From Scenedesmus sp. ARA3 (Eukaryota; Chlorophyta; Chlorophyceae; Sphaeropleales; Scenedesmaceae), in NCBI GenBank assembly GCA_004335835.1, contig RWJK01001955.1:7220-63597 (forward strand): DNA of 56,378 nucleotides, in the 5' to 3' direction. The notes below the pieces were generated by a model. The model worked only from the letters and a program-made list of their open reading frames with translations, ran no database searches and was not told where the DNA came from. Of this stretch, positions 45,825-56,378 are shown piece by piece. Position 1 is the stretch's first letter, and each line of letters opens with the position of its first letter. Made by a program: the position numbers and the translations under genes.

Positions 45825-47155
45825 TGCAACGTACTGTGCAGCCCGCAGCGTGGTGTAGTGAGACAGCTTACCTGTACCACGTGTTATGCGCTCCAGTTTA
45901 CAATCTTGGTGACAGGCTTTAGATGCGATCGCAGTGTTGCTGATGCCCTGACGGACAGGTGCCTCGGCTGGGCACAGTTGCTGACGGAAGGGCAGCGGCT
46001 TGCTGTGTGGGGCAGTTGACATGTCATTCAAAGAGACAATAACTTTCAGTCAGCAGCAAAGTAGATTTGAAGTTACACCGAGCAAGTGGCTGGTCAAAGC
46101 AACAGGGTTCAGCCAGAGCTTCAACGTGCAGTACAGCACTGCACATGTGACTGCACTGTGTAATACAGCACTGCACATGTGGTGTACATCAGGCGGGAGG
46201 TGCATCTTCAAACTTCAGGACTCTTCCTACGGAGCTTTACCTTGGTGTGAAGTGTGCAAATACCCTAGTCACTGCTTGTGGGTGCACTTGAGCCGGCTGC
46301 AGCGTGACGCTGCAGACTGCTCACTGCGTGGCATGGCACGCTTGAGCATGCCGACAGAAGCCACGCGACTCGCCCAAAAGACCACCTGCCATGATTGACG
46401 TAACATGAGCATACACGCTGCACCCTTGCAACCCGCCAATGCCTCCCGCTGGCGCAGCAGTGCCAACCCAACGCATGGTACCGACTGCAACCCTTATGTT
46501 TAGCCGAAGCAGATGCATTCCCCTGCTGCAGCATCAGCAGCTCCAACCCAGGGCAGCCGTGGCCTTGCCAACCCAGCGCATGCAACCAACTGCAATCCTC
46601 CATACGCGAGGCTGCCTGCAGGACGCCGGGCAGGCCAGCACACTGGGCCAGCACTCTGATGAGTGTGCCTATCCGTTATCCAGAGATGCGACCATGACCC
46701 CCTTGTCAGCTGTACACATGTAGAATGACGGATTTGAGGCAAAGCCAGGACCTCGAAGGGCGCTGGTCATGCACATGTAAGACCAACCCCGTATCAAGAC
46801 GAGCCCCAAAACAGAGACGCAGCACATCCACCGCAAGAGAGACACATGCGGGTCATGCACTTGATCACTCTTTGAACAGCTACCATAGCTACAGTAGTGT
46901 GACACTGGTCGGCACTATAACATCCAGCACTTTTTGCAGCCCACAAGATGTTCTAGGATGCTTCAACAGCCTGCTTGCATGCAGCTGATGCAATTTCTAT
47001 GTCAACAACACCCACCACCGCCGCCTGATAGTAAGCAAGCTCAACAAACAAGCAACCCTGTGCAGCTACACCCAGGCCAGTGGCCACTGGAAGGACAGCA
47101 GGCGCAGAACCTGCAGCAGCTGCAGTCACCAGCCCAGCCCAGTCACTACCACTCG
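45825..47155. other. Spacer between copies D and E
   Basis: It holds the presumed 5' exon and promoter of copy D and the 3' flank of copy E. A roughly 114-bp direct repeat, with CCAACCCAACGCATG at about 46468 and CCAACCCAGCGCATG at about 46578, lies in it. TACAGCACTGCACATGTG occurs twice at about 46133-46180. Confidence 0.5.
46171..46203 (-). promoter_or_regulatory. Conserved upstream element of copy D
   Basis: CTGCACATGTGGTGTACATC followed by AGGCGGGAGGTGC recurs, with small changes, 380-450 bp upstream of the ATG of copies E and F. This suggests a promoter element. Factor binding is unknown. Confidence 0.5.
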
Positions 47156-47821
47156 TCATCGTCTTATGCCAAACAGCAGCATAGCGGCCGCAGGATCCCG
47201 CACATCTGCAGCCGTCAGCCCCAGGCGCACTGCCGCTGCTGCTGCCCCCGGCTGGCTGGCAAGCCACAGCTCAACTGTGCACACGTCTAGTCCAGGGATC
47301 GCAACCCGACAAGACCTGGCTGCTGCTGCTGCCGGGCCCCGCAGCAGTGACAGCAGCCCCTCAACCTGCTCATCAGTGAGCTGCCTGCCAGGCAGCAGCT
47401 TCAGAAATGGTTGCACACACAGTCCCGGATAGGCCCGCGGGAGGTGTGCTGCTTGCTGTGCTAGCTGCGCTGCCTGCTGTGCTAGCTCCACCAGTGCTGC
47501 TGTTGGCAGCTGCGCAGCCGCCGGCAGCTGGCAGAATGAAACAACAATACCTGGCAAGTTGTGTAACAGCTCCAAGTTGATGTTTCGACCCTGTAACTGC
47601 ACAGCCAGCCGCAGCAGCGCCTCCACTGCTGCTGCTGGCAGCTGAAATAATAAAGCGTAGGTTGACGGATAAAGCACATTGAAGACATTGTTGACTGCCT
47701 GGCTGCCCAAACTGACATGCTGGTTGCTGCTCAAGCGCACATGTGCCGCCACGTTGAGGGCCACAGCCAGCAGGTCTGCTGCGCGGGCTGGTGTAAGATC
47801 CCGCACCATCTGTGGCACCAC

Positions 47822-47853
<32 letters not shown>

Positions 47854-48661
47854 GCAATGAAATTGCATTTAAAAGCAGCAGTTGGGAAAAGCTGCTTCTG
47901 CACATCACGCTGCTGTATGTTGCATAATATGTCGCATGTAGCTGTACATTTTCTTGTTCACAGCTCAAAGTCTGTTCCCAAGTTGCAGTGTGCACACGCT
48001 GGAAGACACACCATTGAACAGTTACTTTGTTGTGATGTGGTTTCGTCAGTGCTGCCCAACTCACTTGCTTGATTGCAAATGATCCTAATGTCTCGCAGCA
48101 GCACGCTCGCCGTAGCTCTGCGGGCAGGTCAGCAGCCCACTCCTCCAGAGGCACCCCAGCAGCACTGAAAGCCTGCACCCACAACCCCAGCCCGTCAAAG
48201 CACTGATATGCATGGGCCGCCAGCTGTTGTGCTGTGATTTGCACCCGCAGCCCAGCCCGCACGAGCGCCTCCGCAGCAGCAAGTGGCACGCCAGGGATGG
48301 CCAGCAGCTGCTGGCTGCACTGGTTGATCACGGCTGCTGTCTCTGCCGGCAGGCGCAGCAGCCAGCACAGCGCCTGCATGCTGTTGGCCTCATCTGTAAC
48401 TGCTGCAGCTGGTGGTGGTGCTGGTGCTGCTTCCAGCGCAGCTGCTGTTGCAGCTGTTGCAGCCTGTGCTGCTGCTGCCACGCTGCGCACCAGCAGTGCA
48501 CTGCTGAGCCGTTCACTGCACAGCTGCTGCAGTACCCTGCTGCTGGCTCTCAAGCGGCAGATGTCCTCTGCACAGAGGTGGTGCTGTAGGCAGACGTCCA
48601 GCGCTGCTGCTGCATGCGCTTGCTGCTCTTCTGCCCCTGCATAATGTGCTGCAGCATCCAT
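47156..48661 (-). CDS. Tandem unknown family, copy E
   Basis: Coding exons are 48065-48661 and 47156-47809, phase 0, giving 416 aa. The start MDAAAHYAGAEEQ follows an acceptor, and the 5' exon donor is at 48767. The protein keeps all family hallmarks (AEDICRLRASSR, ERLSSALLVRSVA, LAIPGVPLAAAEALVRAGL, one LPAAAVEALLRLAVQL module, C-terminal WLASQPGAAAAAVRLGLTAA). The 255-nt intron (47810-48064) is a multiple of three without stops, so its retention would keep the frame and add 85 residues with a leucine-rich stretch. No function is recognised. Confidence 0.78.
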
Positions 48662-49043
48662 CTGCATGTACAAACAGTATATATTGTGGTATATTAGTTT
48701 GGTTGGGCACATCAGAAGGTGGTGCAGCTGCGTTGCGCTCAGCAGCTCTGCAAGCACTGGCTGTACCTGCAAGGTGCTGTGCAGCCCGCAGCGTGCTGTG
48801 GTCGGTCAGCGGTCGGTTGACGTTTTCAGGGAACGTAATATCACAATCGGGGTGCAATGTTCAAGGCTTGAGGTGCACTGGTGTCGCTGATGAAGGGGGT
48901 GCCTCGATCGGGGCGAGTCCGCTGATGGGATGGCACAGCTTAAGAAAGCAGCTGAAAGATTTCCGTAAGCAGCATGGCAGCAGAACGGGCCACCCTCATT
49001 GTGGTAAGCTGACGCCTAGGGTTTCACAGTGAAACTATAACTG

Positions 49044-49083
49044 GGCATGTGATGTACATCGCACAGGAGCTGCAATTGGTTTC
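49044..49083 (-). promoter_or_regulatory. Conserved upstream element of copy E
   Basis: GGCATGTGATGTACATC followed by GCACAGGAGCTGC aligns with the elements upstream of copies D and F. Confidence 0.5.
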
Positions 49084-49837
49084 ACGCCCCTGGCCTGTGT
49101 TTCTCACGTAAGACTAAGTTTCAAGCGGGTGCCCTACTGCCTCAGCCCCTTCACCTTCTGCCATGGCCAAGGTTTGCAGCGTGGTCCAAGTCGTTCGTGG
49201 TCCAGTGCCACTCCGGGATCCACACTGTGACGTCGACGTCACAGGCTGTCGACTGCCTGTCACAATTGCAATGCAGCCTTCAAGGGATGGGTGCCACCAC
49301 ACCAAGCGCTCTCTGCTGATGAGACAGCCAACTGCATGTCAAGTTGTGAGCATAACACAAAAAGAAGACTGCCAACACCGCGTCATGGATATCAGCAATA
49401 CACGGCAGCGGCAACATCCGCGGCTGCAGAGGCGGGCGCGGCAGGGCCTGCCAGCGGCAGCCACCAGCCCGGTGCTATCAACACCACCACGGCTGGTTCC
49501 AACCCCTGAATGCTGGCACTGCACTACATGCCACCTGCTGTGCCTCTTCCTGCTGGCTGCTTTCCAGGTGCTGCGGCAAAGCAGCAGCTGCGCGGTCCCG
49601 CATACTATACCGTATAGTAGCTAGCTAGCAGCAGTCAGCCCAAGGCGCGCTGCTGCTCCTGGCTGGCTAGCAAGCCACTCCACCTAGTGACTGGGCGAAA
49701 GCTTGGCACCAAATCCGGACAAACTGCCGGGCGACCTTTCGGCCAGCAGGCAACCTTCCTGTGTACCTCATATCTCGTTGTGACACGGCCTTCGCTCTGC
49801 AGGTGTGTCCGCGGAGTGTTATATTGCACAGGCGCTG

Positions 49838-50292
49838 CCAATTGCTCAGCAAGTGCAGTTCAGTGCAGGTTGCACAATTCGCCGAGCCTCTTCGCTCAAA
49901 CGCGTACATGCAAAATGCAGTCTCTCTGTCAACAACACCGACTCCCCCCTCGCAATACTGTCTAACTTCAAGCAATACTGTGCAGCTGCAACCCAGGCCA
50001 ACGGCCAGAGCAGGCGCAGCACAGCCAGTCGCAGCTGCAGTCACCAGCCTGATTCAGTCACTGCCACTTGCACAGCAAGTACATTTACAATGCAGCCTGC
50101 GCCATTCACCGAGCACTTCGCTCGAACGCTTACATGCAAAATGCAATTCGATCACCAACACCAACCGCCGCCTTCAAACTGATTCACAATACAACATTCA
50201 AGCCAACTTGTGCAGCTGCAACCAAGGCCAATGGCCGGAGCAGGAGCAGCAGAGTCAAATGCAGCTGCAGCCACCAGCTGAGCTCAGTCACT
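49838..50292 (-). repeat. 226-bp tandem duplication in the 3' flank of copy F
   Basis: The two units (49838-50063, 50064-50292) share CAGCAAGT, CGAGC(C/A)(T/C)CTTCGCTC, ACATGCAAAATGCA, GTGCAGCTGCAACC and CAGTCACT in order. Related blocks occur downstream of copy E (46940-47155) and near copy G (53400-53640). This is probably 3' UTR. TTACA at 50130-50134 and 50085-50089 gives TGTAA on the minus strand. Confidence 0.85.
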
Positions 50293-50293
50293 A

Positions 50294-51375
50294 TCACTCG
50301 TCACTATCTTCTAAACACTCAGAGTCCGAATCACTGCTCTCATCACTCCACAGAGGTAGCTCGCCACCTGCTGCACCTGCTTCCCGGCTGCTGCCAAACA
50401 GCAGCGCAGCAGCAGCAGGTTCGGCCACATCTGCAGCTGTCAGCCCCAGGCGCGCTGCCGCTGCTGCTGCTCCTGGCTGGCTGGCAAGCCACGCCATCAC
50501 GCTGCGCCCGTCTGGCATGCGCATGAAATTGGCAGCTGCCTTTGCTGTTATTGCTGCGAATGGGCCCTGCAGCAGTGACAGCAGCTCCTCGGCTTGCTCA
50601 GCAGTGAGCTCCCTGCCTGACAGCAGACAAAAGAGCGGGCCAAAACACAGCACTCCCCCAGCCCTGGGGGTCTGTGCTGCTTGCTGTGCTAGCTCAACCA
50701 CACTTGCTGTTGGCAGGTGCGCAGCCGCCGGCAGCTTGCACAGCAGGCCAATGACACGCGGCCTGGTGCCTGCCATTGCTGGGTTGCTGCTCCATCCATG
50801 TAGCTGCACCGCCAGCCGCAGCAGCGCTTCGATGGCTGCGGCGGGCAGCTGCGCAGCTGCTGGCAGGTCGCACAAATGACACATGATGTCAGGCCAGCCA
50901 GCAGCCATTGCTGGGTTGCCGACCTTGCCATGCAGCTGCACCGCCAGCCGCAGCAGTGCTTCTACTGCTGTTGCTGGCAGCTGTGCAAGCGCCGGCAGCT
51001 TGCACAACCGACCAATGGTGTGTGGCCAGGCATCGGCCATTGCTGGGTTGCTGGTGCTGCCACGCAGCTGAACCGCCAGCCGCAGCAGTGTTTCCCCTTC
51101 CGTCGCTGGCAGCTGCGCAACCGCCGGCAGCTGGCACAACAGATCAATGGTATCTGGCCAGGCCGCTACCTCTGATTTGCTGGTCCTGCCTTGCAGCTGC
51201 ACCGCCAGCCGCAGCAGTGCTTCCACTGCTGCTGCTGGCAGCTGGGCAGTGTAGCCGGGCTGACGCAACATTTTGCGGACCCTGGAGGCCCTTTCCCTGC
51301 TGCATGCTGCCATGTTGAGGGAAACAGCAAACAGGTCTGCTGTACGAGCTGGTGTCAGGTTCTGCACTGGCTGCA

Positions 51376-51412
<37 letters not shown>

Positions 51413-52109
51413 TTGGAGTTGGCTATCCTGCCATAAAGCACAGCAGTGCTTTACATTGTGCCCCTGACCCAGCTGGCACCCTGCAGGGCAATGTTACAGA
51501 GCCAATCAAGAGATGCGTGTTGTGCATGCAGCAACGGCGGCATCTCGCTTGCGCTCAACATTCCTGCCGCTGTCATGACGGGAATTGCTCAATGCACAAC
51601 CTGAAATAAGGGTTTGCACCTCCGCACTTTTTGAAAATCAACTGGCGGCCAACTACGCAGCGTTGCAACAGCACACAGCTCACAGCCTGATGCCAGACTG
51701 TTGCTCCATACTACACCCAAGCCCAGTCAAATGTCCTATCTTCGTTGCAACAAGCCAGCAATGCCGCAAAACAGACTAGTCACAGCCCACCTGTCGAATG
51801 GTGACAGGGCGGATGCAGCACATGCGCCGCAGCTCTCCAGGCAGGTCAGCAGCCCACTCCTCCAGCAGCACCACAGCAGCATTGAAAGCCTCCACCCACA
51901 CGTGAAGGCCTTCAAAGCACTGATATGCAGCTGTCACTAGCTGCTGGCCTGTGATTTGCACGCGCAGGCCAGCCCGCACGAGCGCCTCCGCAGCAGCAAG
52001 CGGCACACCAGAGATTGCCAGCAGCTGCTGGCTGCACTGGTTGATCATGGCTGCTGTGACTGCCGGCTGGCGCAGCAGCCAGTGCAGCGCCTGAGTGCTG
52101 TTGTGCTTA

Positions 52110-52144
<35 letters not shown>

Positions 52145-52474
52145 TGCTGTTGCTGCTGCCACACAAAAACCATCATCGTCATCAGTGATGATGATAGGAT
52201 CATCGTGATCGCCACTCCCAGCCTGTGCTGCTACGGCTGCTGCTTTTGCTGTTGTCGCCGCTGCTTCTGCTACGCTGCGCACCAGCAGCAGTGCACTGCT
52301 CATCTGCTCATTGCACATCCGGTGCAGTGTCCGGCTGCTAGCCCACAGGCGCACCGTGGCTTGTGCAGCCAGGTGGCGCTGCACGCAGACCTCCAGCGCT
52401 GCCAGCAGCAGTGCTGCTGCGTGCGCTTGCTGATCCTCTGCGCCTGCACTTGCAGGATGTGCTGCAGCATTCAT
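50294..52474 (-). CDS. Tandem unknown family, copy F with expanded repeat
   Basis: Coding exons are 51791-52474 and 50294-51370 (acceptor alternatively 51361), phase 0, giving 586 aa. The start MNAAAHPASAGAE follows an acceptor, and the 5' exon donor is at 52582. An acidic insert (IIITDDDDGFC) and an Ala run occur around residues 95-130. The C-terminal exon carries four tandem LPA...EALLRLAVQL modules of 43-44 residues where the other copies have one, then LPTASVVELAQQAAQ and the shared C-terminal WLASQPGAA...GLTAADV region, ending ECLEDSDE. No known domain is recognised. Confidence 0.78.
50717..51241 (-). repeat. Four-fold 44-residue protein repeat in copy F
   Basis: Units start at 51241, 51112, 50980 and 50848 (129, 132, 132 and 132 nt). 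The consensus is LPAxAxEALLRLAVQLxG, then S/GNPAMA, WPxxI, LCxLPAxAQ. The spacing and helix-like periodicity suggest an alpha-solenoid-like repeat, which is inference. Confidence 0.93.
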
Positions 52475-53547
52475 CTGCCTGTTGACATGAACCCAATGTG
52501 TAAACCGTCAGTTAGAGACACAGGACAGCGATGCAGATGCGTTGTGCTCAGCAACTCGGCAAGCACTGCAGCTGGCTGTACCTGCAAGGTGCTGTACAGT
52601 ACACATGTGCAGCCGGCAGCGGGATTTGATCGACTATCTCACCTTTGAGACGTCTCTAAGTAACTTGTACAGTCCTATCTCAAGATGACAGGCCTGAGAC
52701 GCGCTCGCAGTGTTGTCAATGTCCCACTGAACGAGTGCCTGGGCCTGGCGAAGATGCTGACGCACATGCACGGCCTTTTTAATCAGCAAAAACCCTTGCA
52801 CTGATACGATGGCTGGCAGTCAGCCGCATTGCTGTATGGAGGTCCATCGACGAAGTGGCCGGACTGACCGAAACCCTATCGGTTTGACCGTACTGCACAT
52901 GTGATGTACGCCAGGCAGGAGGTGCGAAATTTCACTGATAGTGAGTAATACTCAGTACGTGAAACATTACTGCAACTTTCAAACAGAAGCAGCTCACTCA
53001 ACCCCTGATATGGTCAGCAGGTGCTCAACAGCTGCAGCATACTAGTACTAGCACAGTACTGTGCAGCAGCATGATGCACAGCTGCAGCATACCCACAACA
53101 AAACAAAAGACGTGCATCTCAACCACCACCAGCAACACACTGTCGCAGCAACGGTCGCTTCATAAATTCATGTCATCATGCTGCCGGCCACCAAGCTTCA
53201 AAGAAAGAAGAGGCTTGATTCCCCTAGCAACATGGGGTGATTTTGCGACAAAGCACCCAGTAGTCTGATGCTGTGCTGCCAGTATTCACATGCTCTTCCA
53301 CCATCGCCCTCTGCCCTCTGCACAGCTACTGTGATCTGCAGCCGCACAGCAGACACTTTCCTTGCAACCCACACGACCGATCAGGTCCGCAGATCGTCAA
53401 CACATGCTGTGCAGCTGCCCCTAGGCCAGCGGCAGCAGCAGCAGGCGCAGCAGATGCAGCCCCCTGCCCATATGCATCACCACTACGACCTGCACCACCA
53501 CCACCACCACCACCACCACCACCACCACCACCACCACCATTGAACAC

Positions 53548-53595
<48 letters not shown>

Positions 53596-53742
53596 GCACT
53601 GTACAGCTGCAGCCAGGCCAGCGGCCAAAGCTGCAGCAGGGGAAGCAGGGCACGCCACAGCTGCAGCCGCAGGCCACCACTGCCACCAACATCATCATCA
53701 CCCACATCGCACAGCGTGAATGCGTGGTTAAATGGCACTGCA
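52475..53742. other. Spacer between copies F and G
   Basis: It holds the presumed 5' exon and promoter of copy F (conserved element at 52893-52925: CTGCACATGTGATGTAC) and the 3' flank of copy G with two microsatellites. Confidence 0.5.
53493..53595 (+). repeat. Adjacent (CAC)n and (CAT)n microsatellites
   Basis: A CAC run at about 53493-53539 is followed by a 16-unit CAT run at 53548-53595. Confidence 0.95.
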
Positions 53743-54419
53743 TTACACGCCACCTGCTGCGCCTGCCGCCTGCTGGCCTCCAAACAGCAGTGCAGCAGCA
53801 GCAAGGTTGCGCACATCTGCAGCCGTCAGCCCCAGGCGTGCTGCAGCAGCTGCTGCTCCCGGCTGGCTGGCAAGCCACTCCATCACGTTGGGCTCGTCTA
53901 GAATACACCAATTCATGCAGGCAACTGCTGCTGCTGCTGCCGGGCCGTGCAGCAGTGACAGCAGGCTCTCAAGCTGATCAGCAGTGAGCTGCCTGCCAAC
54001 TAGCTGCTGCAAGAGGCGGCTGGCAATCATCAATGCGTCCATGTATAGAAACAGTTCCTGTTGCACCATATCCATCACAGCTTCTGTTGGCAGCGGCGCA
54101 GCCGCCGTCAGTTTGCACAACCCGTTCACTACAAGAGGATAGGATTGTTACAGCTGCCGGGCATCTGCCCTGCTGTGCATCAACACGGTAAGCCGCAGCA
54201 GCGCCTCCACATCTGCTGCTGGCAGCTGCGCTGTGGCGGTGCCGGCAAGCAGGCAGAGCTCACTCAAGATCCTCAAAAGTACTGCTTGAGTGCCGATGCC
54301 AGCATGGGGGTGAGCGCTGTCGCTGCTCTGATGTCTACTTGCTGCCACATTGAGGGCGACAGCAAGCATGTCTGCAATGCGGGCTGGCGTCAGGTCCAGC
54401 ACCAGCTGCAATGGCAGCG

Positions 54420-54450
<31 letters not shown>

Positions 54451-55247
54451 TGGTATGAATAGGCATGCGTGCTTGACAAGGGCACTGCAAAACCAATTTG
54501 TCACAAGAAGCTGTTGTAGAGGAGGGGGAAGGTATGGAGAAGCAGAGGGCCAGCCAGCCAGCCAGATAGACAGACAGACATACACAAAGACAGATAAACA
54601 GAAGGCGAAACAACTCTGTGCACTCACTTTTACATTATGTTCATCCTCCCATGCCGCAGCGGCTGTCCCTCCTGTCTGTTCATAACAGCACACTTGCCGC
54701 AGCTCTGCAGGCAGGTCAGCAGCCCACTCCTCCAGCGGCACCACTGCAGCACTGAAAGCCTCCACCCACATTCCAAGCCCCTCAAAGCACTGGTATGCCG
54801 CTGCTACCAGCTGCTGGCCGGTGATCTGCGCCCGCAGCCCAGCCTGCACGAGCGCCTCCGCAGCAGCAAGTGGCACGCCAGGGATCGCCAGCAGCTGCTG
54901 GTTGACTGGTTGATCATGGCTGCTGTCACTGCCGGCTGGCGCAGCAGCCACAGCAGCGCCTGCCTGCGGTTGTGTTTGTCTGTGTCTTGATTGTCTGCTG
55001 GTGCTGGTACTGCTGCTGCTGCCTGCGCTGCTGCTGCCACGCTGCGCACCAGCAGCGCACTGCTGAGCCGCGAGCTGCACAGCAGCTGCAGTGTTCTGCT
55101 GCTGGACCAGAGGCGGACAGTATCCTCTGCATCCAGGTGGCGCTGAATGCAGATGTCTAGCACTACTGCTGTGCGTGCTAGCTGCTCCTGCTCCGCATCT
55201 GCACCTTCAAGATCTAGGGCCACCAGGCTGCATGTTACAGCATCCAT
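53743..55247 (-). pseudogene. Tandem unknown family, copy G, pseudogene
   Basis: Exon remnants are 54628-55247 and 53743-54405. The start is MDAVTCSLVAL. Two independent lesions are visible by comparison with D-F. A one-base deletion near 54908, where others read CCAGTGCAGCCAG and this copy reads CCAGTCAACCAG, shifts the frame after AAMINQ. An in-frame TAA at 54148-54150 interrupts the second exon after RADARQL. Downstream sequence still resembles the family (LPTEAVMDMVQQ, WLASQPGAAAAAARLGLTAA), so decay looks recent. The GTACAG donor of the 5' UTR intron in D-F is also lost here. Confidence 0.8.
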
Positions 55248-56378
55248 CGCCTTTACACGTTGATATCTGTAAGTCCTTGACTGGGCGAAAAGCAACAGCG
55301 AGTGCAGCTGTGTGACGTTCAGCAGCTCTGCAAGCACTGACTGTTCCTGCTCTGCAAAAATGTTTGCGGCTCCGCAAGTTGCTGTGCAGCCTGCAACGTG
55401 TTTTAGATAAATCAGATCACAGATTTCGCTCTGGCCTCGAGGCGGAAACTGTGAGGCTTGAGGTGCGCATCGCGGTGCTGCTGAATGACGCGTGCCTCGG
55501 CCGCAGCACAGCTGACGAGACGGCACCAGGCATTCAGCAAAACGGCCTCAGGAGGGTCGTTGCTAGCATCATGTTAATACATCCAGCAGCAGCATCGCGA
55601 GTTCCTGAGCCAAACGCGTGCCTGCGCAGCTCCAACGTTTCCGAAGCAGGCAGGTGCCCAAGGGACCAGTTGACGCTGCATGGGTCAACGCAGCAGCAGG
55701 TCAACGCGATGACAGCACGACTTCCCACCTGATGAGCCAGCAGAACTTGCATAAGCGATTTTGCACCCGATTTGAACAGTTACTACATGCTTGCACCACG
55801 TAGCAAATCAATCAACAACACCATCAAAGCGCACCAGCAGCAGCCGCAGCCGCAGCAGCAATGCTAACACAATGCAAGCTAGCCGGATGACATCCCTCTG
55901 TTGGTGGGACGGCTGCCACACCACACACGGACAGCTTGCTGCATCACGGCAAGTGCCGGGCAGTCCTGCTGCTAGTTGATCAAACGCCCGCCGGCACTGA
56001 TGCCAACTGCTGTACACACAGCTGTAGCACTGGATTTGTTACCTTGTGACATTCGACGGCCACATCGTCTGCACACGCTTGACAGCGTTGCAACATACTT
56101 CCTTTCTCTTCTTCACACCTGCCAACTCACGGCATTTCATAACCTGTAGCTGCAACTGTTCGCTGACTCAGCATAACACTGTTATAACAGCTGAACCTAG
56201 AAGCGCAGTGCCTCAGGCTGACTCTTTTATCCCAGCAGGCGTACACACAGAAGCTGCAACACCTTTCCATCCTTACTCTGGCTGTGGTAGATCACACCAC
56301 AAAGCTTCAGTGAAGTCTATCAGTCAGCGCTGTGTGTAGCCTACACCTTCACCCCCTCCCAAAAGAGAAGACTGAGGC
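55248..56378. other. Right-hand flank, no gene recognised
   Basis: The first part (to about 55400) matches the 5' exon region of the tandem family (GTGCTTGCAGAGCTGCTGAA). Beyond that I see no conserved frame or RNA gene. Confidence 0.5.

Larger units (their letters stand above)
48662..50293. other. Spacer between copies E and F
   Basis: It contains the presumed 5' exon and promoter of copy E, and the 3' flank of copy F with a 226-bp tandem duplication. I see no separate gene. Confidence 0.5.

Noticed and set aside
47810..48772. A single 538-residue frame across the whole of copy E
   Set aside because: It needs a TTG start and reads through two GT-AG introns that paralogues D and F clearly splice.
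53268..53719. His-rich and Ile-rich frames over the CAC/CAT runs
   Set aside because: These are microsatellite translations with no gene context.
55364..55732. Plus-strand 122-residue frame in the right flank
   Set aside because: No conserved neighbour, splice pattern or recognisable domain. It overlaps the upstream region of the minus-strand family.
1..56378. CRISPR array, bacterial operon or prophage
   Set aside because: Spliceosomal introns throughout show a eukaryotic nuclear origin, and the direct repeats have no spacer structure.

Overview
This is a nuclear fragment from a eukaryote, most likely a chlorophyte green alga of the Scenedesmaceae/Sphaeropleales type. That taxonomic guess is an inference from the very intron-rich genes, the heavy CAG/CTG triplet usage, the Ala/Ser/Gln homopolymers and candidate TGTAA poly(A) signals. 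There is one 400-base assembly gap (26566-26965) and one single ambiguous base (27419).

Layout. (1) 38-5059, minus strand: the first eleven exons of CCT4, the delta subunit of the cytosolic TRiC/CCT chaperonin; the 3' end lies outside the window. (2) 5060-7952: a gene-free divergent spacer with a degenerate tandem repeat. (3) 7953-22794, plus strand: a 29-exon gene (6162 nt, 2053 aa) for a class I cyclic-nucleotide phosphodiesterase. It has a possible dual-acylation N-terminus, a PAS-like region, a very long coiled coil of about 69 fourteen-residue units and a complete PDE catalytic domain at the C-terminus. (4) 22795-26426: a GT-rich stretch, probably the long PDE 3' UTR plus intergenic DNA. 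(5) 26427-26565, minus: the last codons of an unknown gene whose body falls in the gap. (6) 27139-27571: a tRNA-derived SINE with target-site duplications, inserted at the stop codon of the next gene. (7) 27558-37388, minus: two tandem paralogues with a C-terminal MYND zinc finger; the first carries several lesions. (8) 41093-42802, minus: an unknown, possibly organelle-targeted protein. (9) 44106-55247, minus: four tandem copies of an unknown, apparently lineage-specific Ala/Leu-rich gene. One copy contains an expanded 44-residue repeat and one is a pseudogene.

The strongest unexplained signal runs through unrelated genes. Introns of CCT4, the PDE, the MYND genes and the unknown gene contain one to four decaying copies of the adjoining exon edge, usually with its splice site, at regular spacings of about 90-165 bp. 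Copies of exon starts always lie upstream and copies of exon ends always lie downstream. About 34 such 'exon-edge echoes' can be read. A second recurrent feature is that many acceptors lie at the end of (CTG)nCAG runs. The genes are not an operon and show no shared pathway; what they share is this mode of growth by local tandem duplication, seen at the level of splice junctions, coiled-coil exons, protein repeats, UTRs and whole genes.
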